Shown here: one piece after another, positions 11,720 to 52,500 of the stretch
Numbering within the stretch: position 1 is the first letter of the stretch
How the letters are laid out: the number at the start of each line of letters is the position of its first letter
From: Undaria pinnatifida
Taxonomy: Eukaryota; Sar; Phaeophyceae; Laminariales; Alariaceae
Length of the DNA: 64,000 nt
Assembly: GCA_012845835.1 (NCBI GenBank)
Contig: JABAKD010000011.1
Coordinates: 4,324,697-4,388,696 of the forward strand
Direction: 5' to 3'
The notes under the pieces: generated by a model
The model's input: only the letters and a program-made list of their open reading frames with translations
Told to the model about the DNA's origin: nothing
Databases searched by the model: none
Made by a program: the position numbers and the translations under genes

Positions 11720-12026
11720 ATCAGCCGGTCGCCCCGGTGGCGTATCAGGTTATACTCGAGCCCGGTATAGGTTAGTTTCGTGAGTTCGAATCCCCCCGAG
11801 TGCATACTCGTATAAATTCGTGGGGACTTTTTCCTTGCGCACATATTGACTTGCGGAAATCGCGAGAGCGTGAGTTAGCAACACTCGATGAAAAATCGAC
11901 GAGCAGTGGGATTGCTGAACCCCATGCGCGATAAAAATTGAAGGCAAGAACCGAGGGGGGGAGAACGGACGACACCTGTGCCCACGGCTTGTCCAGAAGC
12001 TGGAAAGTAGATATGTGAAAAAAAAA
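11720..12026 (+). mobile_element. tRNA-derived SINE, full copy with head and A-tail
   Basis: A-box-like TGGCGTATCAGG (11738-11749) and B-box AGTTCGAATCC (11783-11793) form a tRNA-like head that cannot fold into a good cloverleaf. It is followed by a roughly 220-bp body and an A-run at 12018-12026. The body recurs at 30150-30337 (plus, with A-tail), 34030-34226 (minus) and 39575-39745 (minus). RNA polymerase III promoter plus A-tail and dispersion fit a SINE. Confidence 0.75.
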
Positions 12027-12049
12027 GTAGAATAGTGTCTCCCTCTGTA

Positions 12050-13070
12050 CCTCCGTGTTAATCTATCCACTGGTTGTATGAGTGCACTCACTGACCGGCG
12101 CGACCTTCTTGGTGATTCGTGTCCAACCAACTACTCGTGCTCCTGAGCCAAGCACCTCTCCCCTCTCGCCCGCCCAGTATTGTTGTGAGGCACACCCATT
12201 GAATTCAAGTAAAATTGTCCCCGAAAGGATTTCCAGTTGAAAGGGCGTTAAACCCCGGATGACAGCGAGAAAAACTGGTTGGGTTGGGTTTGTGTATTAT
12301 GCCTTCCACCAAAACCCCGCACGTTGTACGACAGTTACAATTATCCTGCTACGGCCGTGATTGCCGTCATCAATGCCGATCATGTTGATGTTGGTGTTGG
12401 TGTATGTTACTCGTAGCCCCCTGCCTGCAACGGCGACGTTGCCGCCTCCCCTGAGCCGAAACGCCTCTGTGGGCGCTGGCGTTGTCGTTGCCACCCCCAG
12501 CACGCCGCCGCCTCTGTCTCGTCGGCCGTCGGCGGCGGCGCTCCGCAACAATACGGAAACCTTCGTAATAACCGTTTATTCCCTTTGGAACTACAAAAAC
12601 GTTCTTGAGGGAAAACGCTTTGAATTAGTGTGGGATATTTTTTCGCATGTGGTGAATGGATTTAAGACTAATGTTCGTATGTCCCTTGAGTTGCACATCT
12701 GTAGTTAGACTTGGTTCCCCTCAATGCGGGATAAGTAGTCTTGGTGCGCAGAATGATAATAGGCTGGCCGGTTTAATGTGGTAAAATCGTCCTGTTGACA
12801 CTGGTACTATTAATAGCACATAGAGTAGTTGTCGACCTTCATACCCTTCACGAGGTCGTGAACCCCTCAGCGCGCGCGATCGAGATATCACAAGCAGCTT
12901 GCACAGACGAGTTTCGACGAGTTTTTCCATCTCACAGCTGAAGTGTGTGTTGAGTTTGTATAAAAACACCGTTCAAGCCGTTGTACAAACAACGAGCAAG
13001 ACCGCTCGTTCACGCGGAGATAGAGAGAAAGACACAGGCCACCGATAGTGGCATTTTGAGAAAGATGGAG
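12050..13070. other. Spacer, no gene recognised
   Basis: It holds a fragment of the TTAA mini-element (12195-12251) and otherwise unremarkable sequence. A short Ala/Pro-rich frame at 12361-12708 shows no known motif. Confidence 0.4.
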
Positions 13071-13079
13071 GGGGGGGGG

Positions 13080-15325
13080 CGCACTCATTTGTTGCTTGCT
13101 TTGATCATTTGACCATTGACCACGCATCCCTGTCGAGACGGAGCACCGTTCCTACTTCTAATAGAGACACCTCCAACGTTTGGGCGCTCATTACGCTTTT
13201 TCCATATACTACATAGAAACTCTTTGCTCATCCTATCCCCGTCCTGTTTCGCCGTCTGCGGCCACCATCTATCTCCTACGTAGGATGACGATCGTTTTCT
13301 CGCTACTCGCTAGTCTACCAAACTCTTCTATGTCACATTCGTCTAATTTCCTCATCCCCTCGAACGCATCCCGTTCCTTCTTGTATATTTCACATTCTCC
13401 TACTACGTGAGTCCTACATCCTATTGTTGTGCAACACGGGCGCATATGTGCATCCATGTCCATCTCCCGACTACTGGTATATCTCGTCCAGGCCCCCTAC
13501 ACGAAATCACAGCTTCAGCTTTTTCGCGTAGTCGATTGGGCCGTGCCAATACGTTTTCATTCCAATATCTTCCGTCAACCCTCCGTATATCTCCAAGTGC
13601 TTCTCCTCATTCACCTTATTTCTTAGCGCTAACCTTTCCCTTTCTTCTATTATTTATTTTACTTCTGTCTTGTACCCGCCAAACTTCTCTGTAGACAGTA
13701 TCTCTTGGTCTCCTAAATCCTTCCATATTTTCTCGACTGCGTTATCCCCATCTTATTCCAGCTCGCCCTTTTGTTATTTTCTCCCATACAGCCCTATCAG
13801 CTATGGCTGGCAACCTCTTTTCTGGCATACTATTGTTTTATATTATTAATACCACTTCAACGTTTTCACGTCTCTGTTAGTTTCGAGTGGGTGCATTCCT
13901 AATTCTGCTCTTAATACTGTACTACTCGTCGTACTTGAGCATCCTAGTATTTCATTAGCTGCTGTCATCTGCACCGTTTCCAGTTGTTTTACGAACTTCG
14001 CGTTCCCTTCCCATACTTCTCCTGCATACTCTAGCATTGGTACAATCACATTAATTAGAATGCGTATTTTAATCCTAGTGTCAAGGTGCGAGTTCTGTGA
14101 CGATGGCATCCATCTTGTCTACTTGTGCTTTACCCTTTTCTATTATTTTCGCTATGTGTGCATCCCAAGAGCAGTCCTTTGAGATCTCCACGCCAAGGTA
14201 CGTATACTGGTCTATGATCGGTGGGCCATCTTCTCCCAACTTCTATTTGAAATCACCGGATTCACCCTGTCTTCGTTACATACAACTACTGCGCACTTTG
14301 TTACGCTCGCTATCACTCTCCATTTCCTAGTGTACTTAAGAGCCTTCTCTACCTGTTTCTGCAATCCTTCGGGTGCTTCTGGTATCCCCACGAAATCATT
14401 CGCAAACATCAACCCCGACACCGTATCTTCCCCCATCGTGACTCCTTGCTGTGCTGCTTCAACTGCTACTATCATGTCATTAATAGATTGGGTGATAATG
14501 TACATCCCTATGCAATTCCTTGTAAAGTATCAACATATTTTTATATTTCCCCGTTCAGCATCACAGCACTTCTCGGACATTCCGTCATCTTTTTCATTAT
14601 TCTCCACATCTTTCCTCTGATCCCAATTTTCAACATCTTTTTCCACATCTGATTCCTCCATACTGTGTCATAGGCCTTCTGCACATCTAGGAAGACACAG
14701 TGAGTCGTTAGCCCGGCGTCTTTCCTACTTTGAATCATTTTACCTAATGTGTGCACATGGTCTACGCAGGTACGGCTTGGCTTAAATCCTGCTTGCGCTT
14801 CGCTTATTTTTTCGTCCTTGTCTAACATTGTTCACATTCTATTGTTCAAAACCCTACATACTTGTAATGTTTTGCCTACGGTGCTTAATAGCGTTATCCC
14901 TCGGCAGTTCCCCGGGTCAGCCTCATTTCCTTTCTTGAATAAGTTTACCACTACTCCTCCTTCTCTCCACCTCTTAGGCGCGTACTCGTTTTTCCATATC
15001 TAATTATACAACATAACCATCATGGTAAGCATACCTTCTCCCCCGTACTTCATAAATTATTTCACTATTTGATCTACCCCGCTGCCTTCCTGTTCTTGAG
15101 TTTAGCTACACGCTTCTTTACTTCTTCTTTTGTGAACTCTCTCTCTAACCCGCCTGAACCACGGTCTTCCCTTTCTGACGCACCTACGTTCGCCTCTGCC
15201 CACGTGTTGACTTCCTTCTCGAATTTTGCGTCGAACGTTTTGTTGGCTGTGGGCGATCCTAGCTTGCGGTAATGTTTTACAAGTACTTTCCTCTTCTCCT
15301 TCGAGCTGCTAACCATTTTACCGTT
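13080..15325 (-). mobile_element. Decayed non-LTR retrotransposon (LINE) with reverse-transcriptase remains
   Basis: Minus-strand frames between 15325 and 13260 carry reverse-transcriptase pieces in order: a KKRVAKLKNRKAAG pre-RT segment (about 15090), GFKPSRTCVDHVHTLGKM (about 14780), VFLDVQKAYDTVWR (about 14690), the catalytic box as FANDF (about 14410), a YLGVEISKDCSWDAHI-like thumb segment (about 14200), and a C-terminal Cys/His cluster (about 13430). The reading frame shifts several times, stops interrupt it, and the YADD box has Asp to Asn, so it is inactive. The 3' end stops at a G-run near 13070. No endonuclease domain was seen. Confidence 0.8.
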
Positions 15326-15342
15326 TTGTGTGTGTGGGGGGG

Positions 15343-15500
15343 GGGCGAGAAACAAGGGACCACAAATAAGAAAAAACTAGAGGTAACGAAGGTACGAGGG
15401 AAAGAGATGAGGCCAATAAGGGGGCGAGAAACAGGGGACCACAAACAAGAAAAACTAGAGGTAACGAAGGTACGAGGGAAAGAGGTGAGGCAAACAAGGA
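15343..15500. repeat. Two-copy tandem repeat, 79 bp unit
   Basis: GGGGCGAGAAACA(A/G)GGGACC ... GGTACGAGGGAAAGAG is repeated once at high identity (15343-15421, 15422-15500). It lies between the LINE remains and the first clear ABCF exon. Confidence 0.85.
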
Positions 15501-15786
15501 GGCGCAGGGACAGGGATAGAGACGGAAACAGATAAGAGACAAGCAGAAAACAGCCCGATTCACCCTACCGGGGCAACCCCCCCTCCCCTCCCCTCCCCTC
15601 CCCTCCGCTCGACAGCTGCAAACCCTCTGCCCCTTGACGATTTCCTCTTCCGCTTACTTGTTTGGTTGTGTCTGTCTCCCCGCAACGACGCTACACGTGG
15701 CGGGCACGGGCACCGCCCTCGACGGTGCAAAAAATACAACGACATAACAATTGAAACTCAACAACAAATCAAACGCAACTAAAAAG

Positions 15787-43097
<27,311 letters not shown>

Positions 43098-44400
43098 AGG
43101 TTGAGGGCTTGTAAGACAGGGAGGGGGGGGGCAGGGGGGTGGCGGGGGGGGGCAGGGGGGTGGCAGGGGGGGGCAGGGGGGGGCGGCGCTTTGTGCTTTA
43201 TCTCCCCCCACATTGTCGTATGACTACGGCCACGCATGAAATGAGTGCACCTCCCTCCCCCCGACGCGGTTGATTAGTCGCTTGCTTGGTCAGTTGGTTG
43301 ATTGGTTGTTTAGGCTGTTGTTAGGGTTTGCGCGCTGGCTATTCATACTTAAAAACTAGTAACCGCGAAGTCAGTCGGGTTGTGTCGGTAAGGACACGCG
43401 TTCGGTGTTTGTTTTTTGTTTATCTCATGGTATTTGCGCGAACGGGAGACTACTCTTAACGCGGGCAGTAGACTAATGCGTTTTGTTTTTGGTTCGGGGC
43501 GATGTTTTTGGCTGTAGTTGCTGTGTTTGTGTGGTCTTCTTTATAGCTCTGGCTGTAATCGCTGTTTTTGTGTTGCTTTCGTTAGAGCTCTAGTTATTAA
43601 CACCCCTCTGTTTCTTGGACCTCGCTCACGTGGTTGCTGACTTTGGGAATGTTATTTTCGTGTTGCACGCAAGGCCGCGAAATACGATGTAACGGCTCGG
43701 GCAGGGGCGAAGGGGGGGAAGGGAAAGGAAGGGTGTAGTCATATATGCATCAGTCGTAAGACCATAGACCCTAGCATCCTTACAATGACGGGGGGTGTTT
43801 CTTGCCCGGTTGGCCGGCGCGAGCGGCACGGTGCTTCCCCCGACGCGATTGATTGATTGGTTGGTCATTTAATAGATCGACTGGTTGGTTGGTTAATTTG
43901 TAGGTTAATCGATTGATTGATTGGTTTCCTTTTTTGTTGTTGCTTGTGTTTTTGCGTCCTTCATGATAGCGTCGCAGAAAAAGCTGCCCCGCGCGCAGAA
44001 GGAGTAGACCCGAAGACCGACGAGCCCACCCTGGCGGCGAGAACTCGGTTCACACGCGGACGACACGGGATGGAGTTGACGGTGCGCGAATCGTTGTCCA
44101 TATTCAAGCGGTGCACTGCCGTCCGTCCTCAAAAGAGGATACAAAAGAAAACAATAAGATATCAAAATAACGCGGTGGCATTCAGCCCCCAGACGCGATG
44201 GGGGGTGAATGATCACGCGCTGAAGTCCTTATTGGCAGACACACCAGATGCTGACATTTATCTGTGTGTAGACGGTTCGATGGCATCAGCAACACACGAT
44301 ATGGCGAGGTCGCACAGTCGGAAGTCGGTAATACTGGTGGCTTTTGATCGCAGGAGCAATCCACACATATACTCTTAACACAGAGAGGCAGCTCGGAGAA
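43098..44400. other. Spacer after ABCF, no recognised gene
   Basis: A G-rich tract (43110-43200), R1 fragments (43205-43255, 43735-43810) and GGTTGATTGGTTG repeats (43265-43320, 43845-43925). An open frame at 43960-44378 (from after TCATGATAG; RFTRGRHGMELTVRESLSIF) has no ATG at its start and no known motif. No clear polyadenylation signal was chosen. Confidence 0.4.
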
Positions 44401-44409
44401 TGAGATAAT

Positions 44410-45330
44410 TGCTATTATTAATAGCTCCCGCAGGGTACCTTTGGATAATTGCCATTATTAATAGCTCCCGCAGGGTACCTTTGGCTAACTACCACGTAAA
44501 AAGTTATGAGGGTGATCAAGCTAGCGTTGTGGCCCCCTCGATCTCGTTCTCCCTGTCCCTTTTTTTTCTCGAGTTTCCTGTTTCGGCTGCAAGCATCAAC
44601 GATCCACCATCTTCCTTTTTTCATTCTTGTTGTCTCGAATGCAACGCACTACTTTGCAGTCACTTCTTGTAACTTTTGGAGTCTCGCAGGAGCACACCAA
44701 CCTTAAACCTAACACGCCACATTTCACTAGGTTAGGTGCCTCGATATATACCCGTTAGAAAATTATGTGGGTGATCGAGCCAGCGTTGTGTCCCCTCGAC
44801 CTCATTCTCCCTTCATCCCTTCATCCGGTTTCCCGTTTTTTTGCTACAAGCGCCATTCTTCCACCCTCTGTCTTCCTTTTTTTGTTTCACTCTTGTTATA
44901 TCGAACATAACTGGACACAGTGCCCTGCTATAGTTCAAACAGCCACCTCGTGTAACCTATGAACAGGTTTTCCGCAGAGGCAAACCGACCGTAAACCAAG
45001 ACAAAACATCACATTTCAACAGGTTACGTGCCTCGACATATACCTGGTAGAACTTATTAAGGCAGTCGAGCCAGCGTTGTGTTCCCCTCCAACTCATCCT
45101 CCCTCCTCTCCCTCCAGTTTCCTGCTTGTCTTTTGCCACGAACGCCATGCTATGTTGTTGTTTTCACTCTCGTTATCTCGAACGCCACAAGACCGTGGTT
45201 TACTGTTAATAGGCACTTCACAAGCAGTCACTTCGTGAAACCTCTAGAATGAACCTCTAGAATAGTCTCTCGCAGAGGCCCACCGTATTGCATCATAGTT
45301 CGACAGATTATGAGCCTCGATACCTCAGTG
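44410..45330. repeat. Tandem repeats: 41-bp duplication and three ~275-bp units
   Basis: 44408-44490 has two copies of ATAATTGC(T/C)ATTATTAATAG plus CTCCCGCAGGGTACCTTTGG. 44505-45330 has three units, each with GGGTGATC(A/G)AG(C/T)...GCGTTGTG, CACTCTTGTTATCTCGAA-like and GGTTA(G/C)GTGCCTCGA(T/C)ATAT. Confidence 0.85.
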
Positions 45331-46151
45331 CATTAATTCGTCGATTGGCACTGGCTCCTCGCGTCGACGCTCCAGCTTCCACGCAGCAGAAGCAACCGTC
45401 AAGACAGCAACGGCGGTAGCAGCAGCACTAACAACAACAGCTGCCGCAGAAGTGGCATATTGTATCCATACACAAGGTTCCCCTTCGGGACGCGGGTAAC
45501 GTAAAATCCCGGGGGCGTCGCAAGGCGAAAAGGGAGACACAGGTAACACGTATAAATATGTCCCCACCTGTAATGGTGTTACGCGTACTCACATAGATAA
45601 ACTCCACTGCTCTTCTTAGAGGAAACGTGTGGCATGAGCTAGTGCATTGCTCCAAAGAAAGAGTAGTACTCAGCGGGAAGAGGGTGATAGCGGTGGGTGC
45701 ACGTTGTACTGATGTACGCGCAAACGAATTATTAGTGGTCAGGGGATGCTGTGTACCGTACGTGGGATAGTGCCCGCTGCTATAGTACGTCACATGTGTT
45801 TGCACTTGGTGGTAATGTATAGGGTTGACCAGCCAATATCAGTCGCTCTTGGATGTTGTGCAATAATCAATTGGTTGGCGACAACAAGTTCTGTATGTAT
45901 GGCGTACGTGGTAGGGTTTTGCATGAGTTGGAGGTAGTGTTCAACGCTTTGGTACTGTGCTTGAGGGAAACCGAAACCTTGATGTACTCTTCGTTTATCC
46001 CCGTAGAAAGTAGAGTTAGATCGATAGTGTTCCCGCCTGAACCCGCCACTACTTGATGCATGTGGTTGTATGTGTGTATGATATATGTGTACGATTATAA
46101 CAACAGACCTAAAACCGATCCACCCAGCCAATCAGATGGCGTCCTGGGCGC

Positions 46152-46487
46152 GTGGCGAACGCTGAAATAGAACTGTACCCGAGTTTGGCCACAGCAGCAC
46201 TGTGTTCCTACCTGAGTTGGGCTATGGCTAATAAGGGGTCATATATCCTTGAACCCTACCCATGGTTCCACTCCGCCCAAAAGAAAATACTTGGCCTGGT
46301 CGAGACTCGCGTGCATGCTGCGCTCGCGATGCCTGCCACCCTCGCCGCGCTCGACGCCATCTTCCAAGCTTTCCCCGCTCTATGTCCCTGTGAGCCTCCC
46401 GCGCAGAGAGATGCAAGCCGTGCCCTGTGGCGCTCGTTCCAACACTCGGCTGCTCCCAGCCTCTACCTCCCAGCCTCCTCCTGCTGA
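46152..46487 (+). other. Unrecognised 112-codon open frame
   Basis: No ATG at its left end (GTG); in-frame ATG candidates are internal. Reads IELYPSLATAALCSYLSWAM ... ILEPYPWFHSAQKKILGL. Composition is less repetitive than other spacer frames, but no family is recognised and no splice partners were found. It may be chance or a gene remnant. Confidence 0.2.
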
Positions 46488-46739
46488 CATCCGCTCTGGC
46501 CGGAAATATAATACCGGGATATGTCTTTTTGTTCAACTAAAAATGGTCCTTACATTCGGACACGTCTAGTTACCCCGCAAGAGAAAGTTAAACACAACCA
46601 CGCACACAGTCGCTTTCGCTCCTGCCTCGACGAGCGGCCGCCCGCGCGGCGGGAGAGCTCAGGCCGGTTTACCCTTGTCTGCACCCATGCCCACGCACCC
46701 ACGTCGGGATCCGGGGCCGAAACGGCCCAGGGCGGCGCG

Positions 46740-49344
46740 CCCCCAAACCTTACACTAATCCGATTCACATGTGTACTACTGCTACTACTACTGCTGTATG
46801 TTGCTTCTACCGTTGCTGCTGTTGTGCTGCTGTTGCTGAGGTTAATTTAGTTTGGGCGGTTGCTGCTACTGCTGCTGTGCTGCTGCTAAGGTTAGTTGAG
46901 TGTAGCGGGCCATTTTTTTACGAACAAAACAACGAAGAACAAAAAAATGTAAAAGCTTATCAATACGTATCATAATTTAAAAGACAATTTGGGGTGTTCC
47001 AAGTGACCTGCTCGTCTCAGGGAGGCGGAACGAAGTCCCTTGCCAAATAGAGCCAGCGAAGCGACGTTTGATGCGCCGAGCGCCGCCACGGAGCTCGGCC
47101 GAGATCCAGACATGCTTCATAATGTACCCATGGCAGGCTAGCTTGCCTCGCGGCCGAAAGTGCGAGAAGAAACACTCGGCCGCCGGAGAGCAGCTAACCA
47201 AAAAAAACGAACATCATATTTTACATATACATACCTGGTAGTGGCATATTGTATCCATACATCGCACGGGACTGGTTATCCACAACTACATGCACCTGAA
47301 CTCAGCACAGGATCCCGAGACCAGCGTATCGCTGTACACCCGGTCAGATGAATGTGCCCTCAGCAGCACAAATTTGTAGCTCAGGACGGTCCGAGAAGCC
47401 ACAGGCACGAAATCCCTTTCTCTCTGCAGAAGAAGCAGCCATTATTGATGCTGCAGCTGACGTGCTTGAATTTTTTCTCCTCAAAATACTGGAACCACAC
47501 GTGAGCCACACTAAATTCCCCGGCTGCCATACTTCATCCTAGGCTGTAAACCAACGGTGTTGTAAAGGCGACTCAGACAACGACAGTCTTTGGGTTAGGG
47601 TTTAGGTTACTGTAGTACCGTCCCCCCCCAGGGGTTTCTCGCTGATGATGGATTATTTATTCGTTTCCGACGACGCGCACACATTCTTGCTTTTTCTTCG
47701 CGGGTCACGATGCGTCGTGGTGTGTGCGGTGTATGTGGGGGGTGATATGGTGTGTGATGCGTATGTATGGGTGTCGCTTTTGTCTTGAGAGCCGTGAAAG
47801 CGGGACAACAACAACAACAACGATAATAATAATAACGACAAAAGCTCGCGCGGCTCGTGATTGTAGACGGACGGACGGACAACCACACGAATCATAGTAC
47901 CTACTGGGGAATACCTGTCGGATTCAAAAGCATTGGGAGGTTTTTTAGTGGAGGAGCTCCGTTAGTCAGAAATGCTTGGGCTCCAAAGTGCAACCCATAC
48001 CGTAGCTCGGCTCTGGTGATCCTCCCTCCCTCGTTCGTTCATGAGCGAGCGCGTTCGTCCCTGCGCTCGATGTTCGATCCTCGTTTCGTTTTCTTCGTTG
48101 TTGTTTCCGTACCACAATGAACAAAATTGCATAAAATGATGGTATATGTAGTAATACAACACGTATGTCCACATGAAACCGAGCTCCTCCACCCCCTTGC
48201 CCCTGCTTTTTTTTTTATCATTTGTTGCATATTGTATTTCAACTATGACTCCCATTTTTCATTTTTTTCCTTAGTGCCCTCCAAAAATTGCCGAGAAAAA
48301 GTCTTGACAAACAAATTCCGGAGCAATCGAGGGATTGGGATTTTCCAACAGCAGCAGTACCAGCAACAACAACAAACAACAACGTGGAAATGCACAAGTG
48401 GCACGACGCATTCCTACCCGGAATAGCAACAACAGACACAACAGCAAAGAAAGCCGCCGCAACAGCAACCAGCAGCAGCAACAGCAGCAGCAACAGCAGC
48501 AACGGCGACAACATCACAACCAACAACAGAAAAAAAAATGCTTTCTGCAGAAGCTCGACGCCCCGGCCCGCCTGCTGTGTGTGTCACGTGCGCGAGCGGA
48601 ACAGCCCTTCAAAAAACAAAAGCTCTTGACAAAAAAAGGGGGGGGGGGAAGGGGGGGGGGAGCACCCACAAACATAAACAAACGCACACACGTAAAACAC
48701 GCACAAACAACGCTCGGTTCGACCGCAAACTATCCCCCACGCCGAAAAACAAAAAAAAACACAACCAACAGGGTCCGGGGGGCACTCCTCCCCTCCCCGG
48801 GGCTACCATCAGAAACAGAGCCGTGGGGTCCATACCGCACCTCCTCCTCATAGCCCCCCAAAACCGAGGCACCGCTATAACCCTGCCCGCCCACACTCCG
48901 TCAAGAGATTTACCCCCTCCCGTTAAAAATTCCGGTGGCGCGAGTCCCAGGCCTCCTTCTATCTACTATCTATCCACAACCGGCTATAATTTCTTCCTGC
49001 TAGGCTAGCAACCTGACCGCGTTTTCTTGCAACGTCAGACCCCCTTCCTCTCACCGCTTTGCCTCCCCCCAACCCCTACTCCAACCACAAATCATTGGGC
49101 CTCTCCCGTCCCCTCTCTTCCCACGCCCTCCCCCGCAGCCTTCCCCCCCCGGCCCCCGTCACTACCGCACCCCCCTCCCTCCATCTCCTGTTGTGAGATT
49201 GGGTTTCAGCACTATGCAGCGGCGGTGTAGAGTCCAGGACTACGTGACGAGTCGGTCGTTTGAGAAGACAGGCAAAAATCCTCTTGGTCTACGTAACAAC
49301 GCCCGAGAAAGCTCGTAATATTTGGTTGCCCAACACTCCTCTTC
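46740..49344. other. Spacer with low-complexity tracts, no recognised gene
   Basis: Contains TACTGCTGCTG stretches (46770-46890) and a CAG/CAA tract at 48345-48530 whose Gln-rich frame has no flanking domain. AC/C-rich sequence follows to 49200. The kinase gene's 3' end begins at 49345. Confidence 0.4.
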
Positions 49345-49553
49345 TCAACTAGGATCCGCAGCACGATCGGAACTCAAAGATCCAACGCTTAGCACGCGCA
49401 AAAAGGCATCTAGGGCAGGCGGCGTAAACAGCCCTCCCCGGAGCAAACTCTCCAAAGGGAGTTCCGAAACCGTGGCCCCCTCATCAGCGGAGGCAGCAAC
49501 TCGCACCACGCGGGGTATCCCTCGCCGAGGCACGCCGCACACGCACACTTCAC
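49345..49553 (-). CDS. Kinase exon L (cNBD2 second half, stop TGA)
   Basis: Acceptor TCCGGAAAG, phase 1 in. Encodes GEVCVCGVPRRGIPRVVRVA, ATVSELPLESLLRGG and a short tail, ending TGA at 49347-49345. The cassette FGE...R is not preserved, so cyclic-nucleotide binding by this domain is doubtful. Confidence 0.85.
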
Positions 49554-52500
49554 CTTTCCGGACGGAGGACGGGGGGGGACGGGGCAGGAGCGTGAGTGGG
49601 GAGGGGAAGGGGGCAGAATTGCGTGGGCGCGAGGGAGGTGGGGGGAGGTAGGGAGGGGGAGGAGGTTACTGCTAAGGCCAGCAATATGACAAGGTCAAGG
49701 TGAGGGTTAAGGTTGGGTCGGGTTGGCCAAAGCAACAAAATCATGAAAACAACGCTCCATGTCGAAAATACCAATCTCTTTAAACCACGTCGCAAGAAGC
49801 AGCAAAAACAAGAGCAGACTTCCGCGTATTAAAAGCATACACAAACCTCCCTCTCCTTCACCTGCTCTGACCGTCCGCGTCCCCGTTCCCTGCGTCACCT
49901 CCACCGACCCCTCCCGCACCAACAGCACCGCCGGCGTCTCCCTCTTGCTAATCCGTCGGTGCAACTGTCCCGGCCTGATGTCCCGACCCCCCCCCTTTCC
50001 CTCCCCACCAACGCCTCTTCCTCCACCTCCGCTGCTGCTCGTCCTCCTGCCTAGGATGTCGGGTTGTGGCATGCCTTGTGCTGCGGGTCGCGGCCACACC
50101 TCTGCCTCGGGGGAGTACGCTCGGCCACCACTGTCGATGAGCTCCTCCTCGATCAACCGGGTTAGCGCTGTCGAGGCTCGCGACTGGGTCTGCGGCGAGG
50201 CGGTCAGGAGCGACCAGGGTTTTTCTATATGTAGCTTTTTCTTTGGCTAAGGTTTGGGATCATCTGCACGGTGATTGCTCTAAACGCTGCCTGCCAGGGA
50301 CTACAACCACGCGCTTGAGACTTTCAACCTCAACCAACGAATCAAATATGATCACATACCTTTCCTACAATATCTCACCATGGGGATGACTTGCGGTTAT
50401 GGGCTACTGCCGCGGTAGGTTGCGGCGACGGGGTTGAATGGTGTGAGAAGAAGGTCGACAGCGTCCCCAATACCACCATCAAGTCATAAACACCAACATC
50501 AATATCAACACACCAACAGCAACAGCAACAACACCATCAACATCAACACGCTCCTACCAATGCCAACATCAACAAACAGCAACACAACTATGAATAACAT
50601 GAACGACACCAACAACATCACAACCACCGCAACCACCTTTCTCTCGGTCTCCCCCCCCCCCCCCTCCCTGTCTCTCTCTGCCTCCCCTCCCATCTCCCAC
50701 CTGCGCCTCCAGCTTGCGCCGCACGCTCCCAAGCTCATCCAAAAGATTAGCAAACAAGTGCCGCGGTACCGCCATCACCTCGCACATCTCCGACACACAC
50801 ACCGCCCTTGTCGCGCGTGGCACCCCCCCGCCCCTCGCCGCTCCCCTCCCGGGCCCCTCTCCAGGGGTATCCCTCCTCCCACCCAGGCCAGACGGCCCAA
50901 ACGCCCCCCCCCCCCCCGCCCCCAATACCCCCACCCCCACCCCCGCCACCGCCGCCACCGCCACCACCACCACCACCGTCCTCGCCCGGGGCTAGCTTTG
51001 GTGGTGGTGGCGGCGGCGGCATTCGTGATCGGGAGCGGTACTGAGCGGCGGCCGTCGCAGCCCCTTCCTCGGCTTCCGCTGCGGCTAGCAACTCCCCCTC
51101 GCCAAAAGAGTCTCCTCGCCCTAAGGTCTGAAGTTGCACTACCACCCGCTCGTCTTCCTTCTCGTTTTCGCTGCCGGGCATGTACGGAAAGCTAAAGGCA
51201 CGAAGGCGTGTTGCGTAGAGGAGGTAGGGGGTAGAGTGGAAGGCGGCATGGGGTGGCGTTGAGCGCGGGGGCAGGGGGGGGGGAGGGGATAGACGGGGAG
51301 GGGGGGGGAGGGGGAGAGCGAGGGAGCGAGGACATAGGGAGAGCAAGGATAGGCGAGAGTGAGAGGGACCATACGGAAGGGGGAAGAGGGGAAGAGGGTT
51401 GAGACGGGGCTATCAACAGCAGCCAGATATTTCCCGCACAAAACGGGGGAGGGGAGGATGCTGGGCAGCCACGAACACGCAGCGAACGCTTGCTCGCGTG
51501 TACAGATTCGCCGACCGGGCGAGGCCGATTCCAAGGCTACGCAAAGAAGGACGACGTGGACCGAAGACACATACACGACCACCCGCGTGCGACGCTGTAG
51601 CCGTCACTTTCTTGCCATCGCCGCCACCACCACCACTACCACAACCACTATCACCAACACCACCGACACCACCAACACCAGCACGAGCCGGCACCAGAAC
51701 CACCGACACCACCAGCACAGCACCACCATCACAATCGCTACAACCACTGCCACTGCCACTGCCACAACCAGCACCAGCATCATCACCACCGACCACCCCT
51801 ACCATCACCCCTACCCCAACAATCACCACCACTACTACCGCCACCCCCACCACCACTATTCCGCCCTCCCCCTCCCCTCCCCATTCCCCCACCGCCACCA
51901 TCACTCCCCCCTCCCCCCCCCCCTCGCCCTTGCCACCAAACCAACACCACCACCCCCACCACCACTACCACCACCACTGGCGATGATTCCGCTCACCTTG
52001 CTCTCCCCTTCCGTGCACTGCCTTCCACTTCAAGCGAAACCTTTCCTTCGTTGATCAGGAAAAAGTTGCGGTCCATCGCGCCTGCTGCGTAGATAGTGTT
52101 ACCCCGCTGAAAAAACGTTAATCGCAAAAAAGAGGGGCGCGGGAGGGGCAGGCGATGCGCTAGGTTATAAAAACAGGGTAGGGCACGCCAAACAACCGAT
52201 ACCTCATCCGCGTCTAGACCGACTGCAGGGGTAAGTACATGCTTTTGCCGCCGCCGCACGCACACGTGGCACTCTCCTCCCCTCCCCTCCCCTCCCCACC
52301 CTCCTGTCCCCGCTCCCCTCCCCCATCCCACCCTTCGTAAATACACGTCGTCACTCTACCGTCGCCGCACAAGCACGAAACACGCTTTTCTCACTGTCCC
52401 CTCCGATTCCCCCCCCACCCCTCCCGTCTCCCAATCTCGCCTCGAAAAGATGCGACGGGCACAAGGGCGGCACGAGCTTCATGAAGTCCTCGTACGAAAT

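Noticed and set aside
11738..11800. Possible tRNA gene
   Set aside because: A- and B-boxes are present but acceptor and T stems do not pair and no CCA-compatible end is seen; better explained as a SINE head.
48335..48853. Gln-rich open frame as a transcription-factor-like gene
   Set aside because: CAG/CAA microsatellite with no adjacent domain or splice context.
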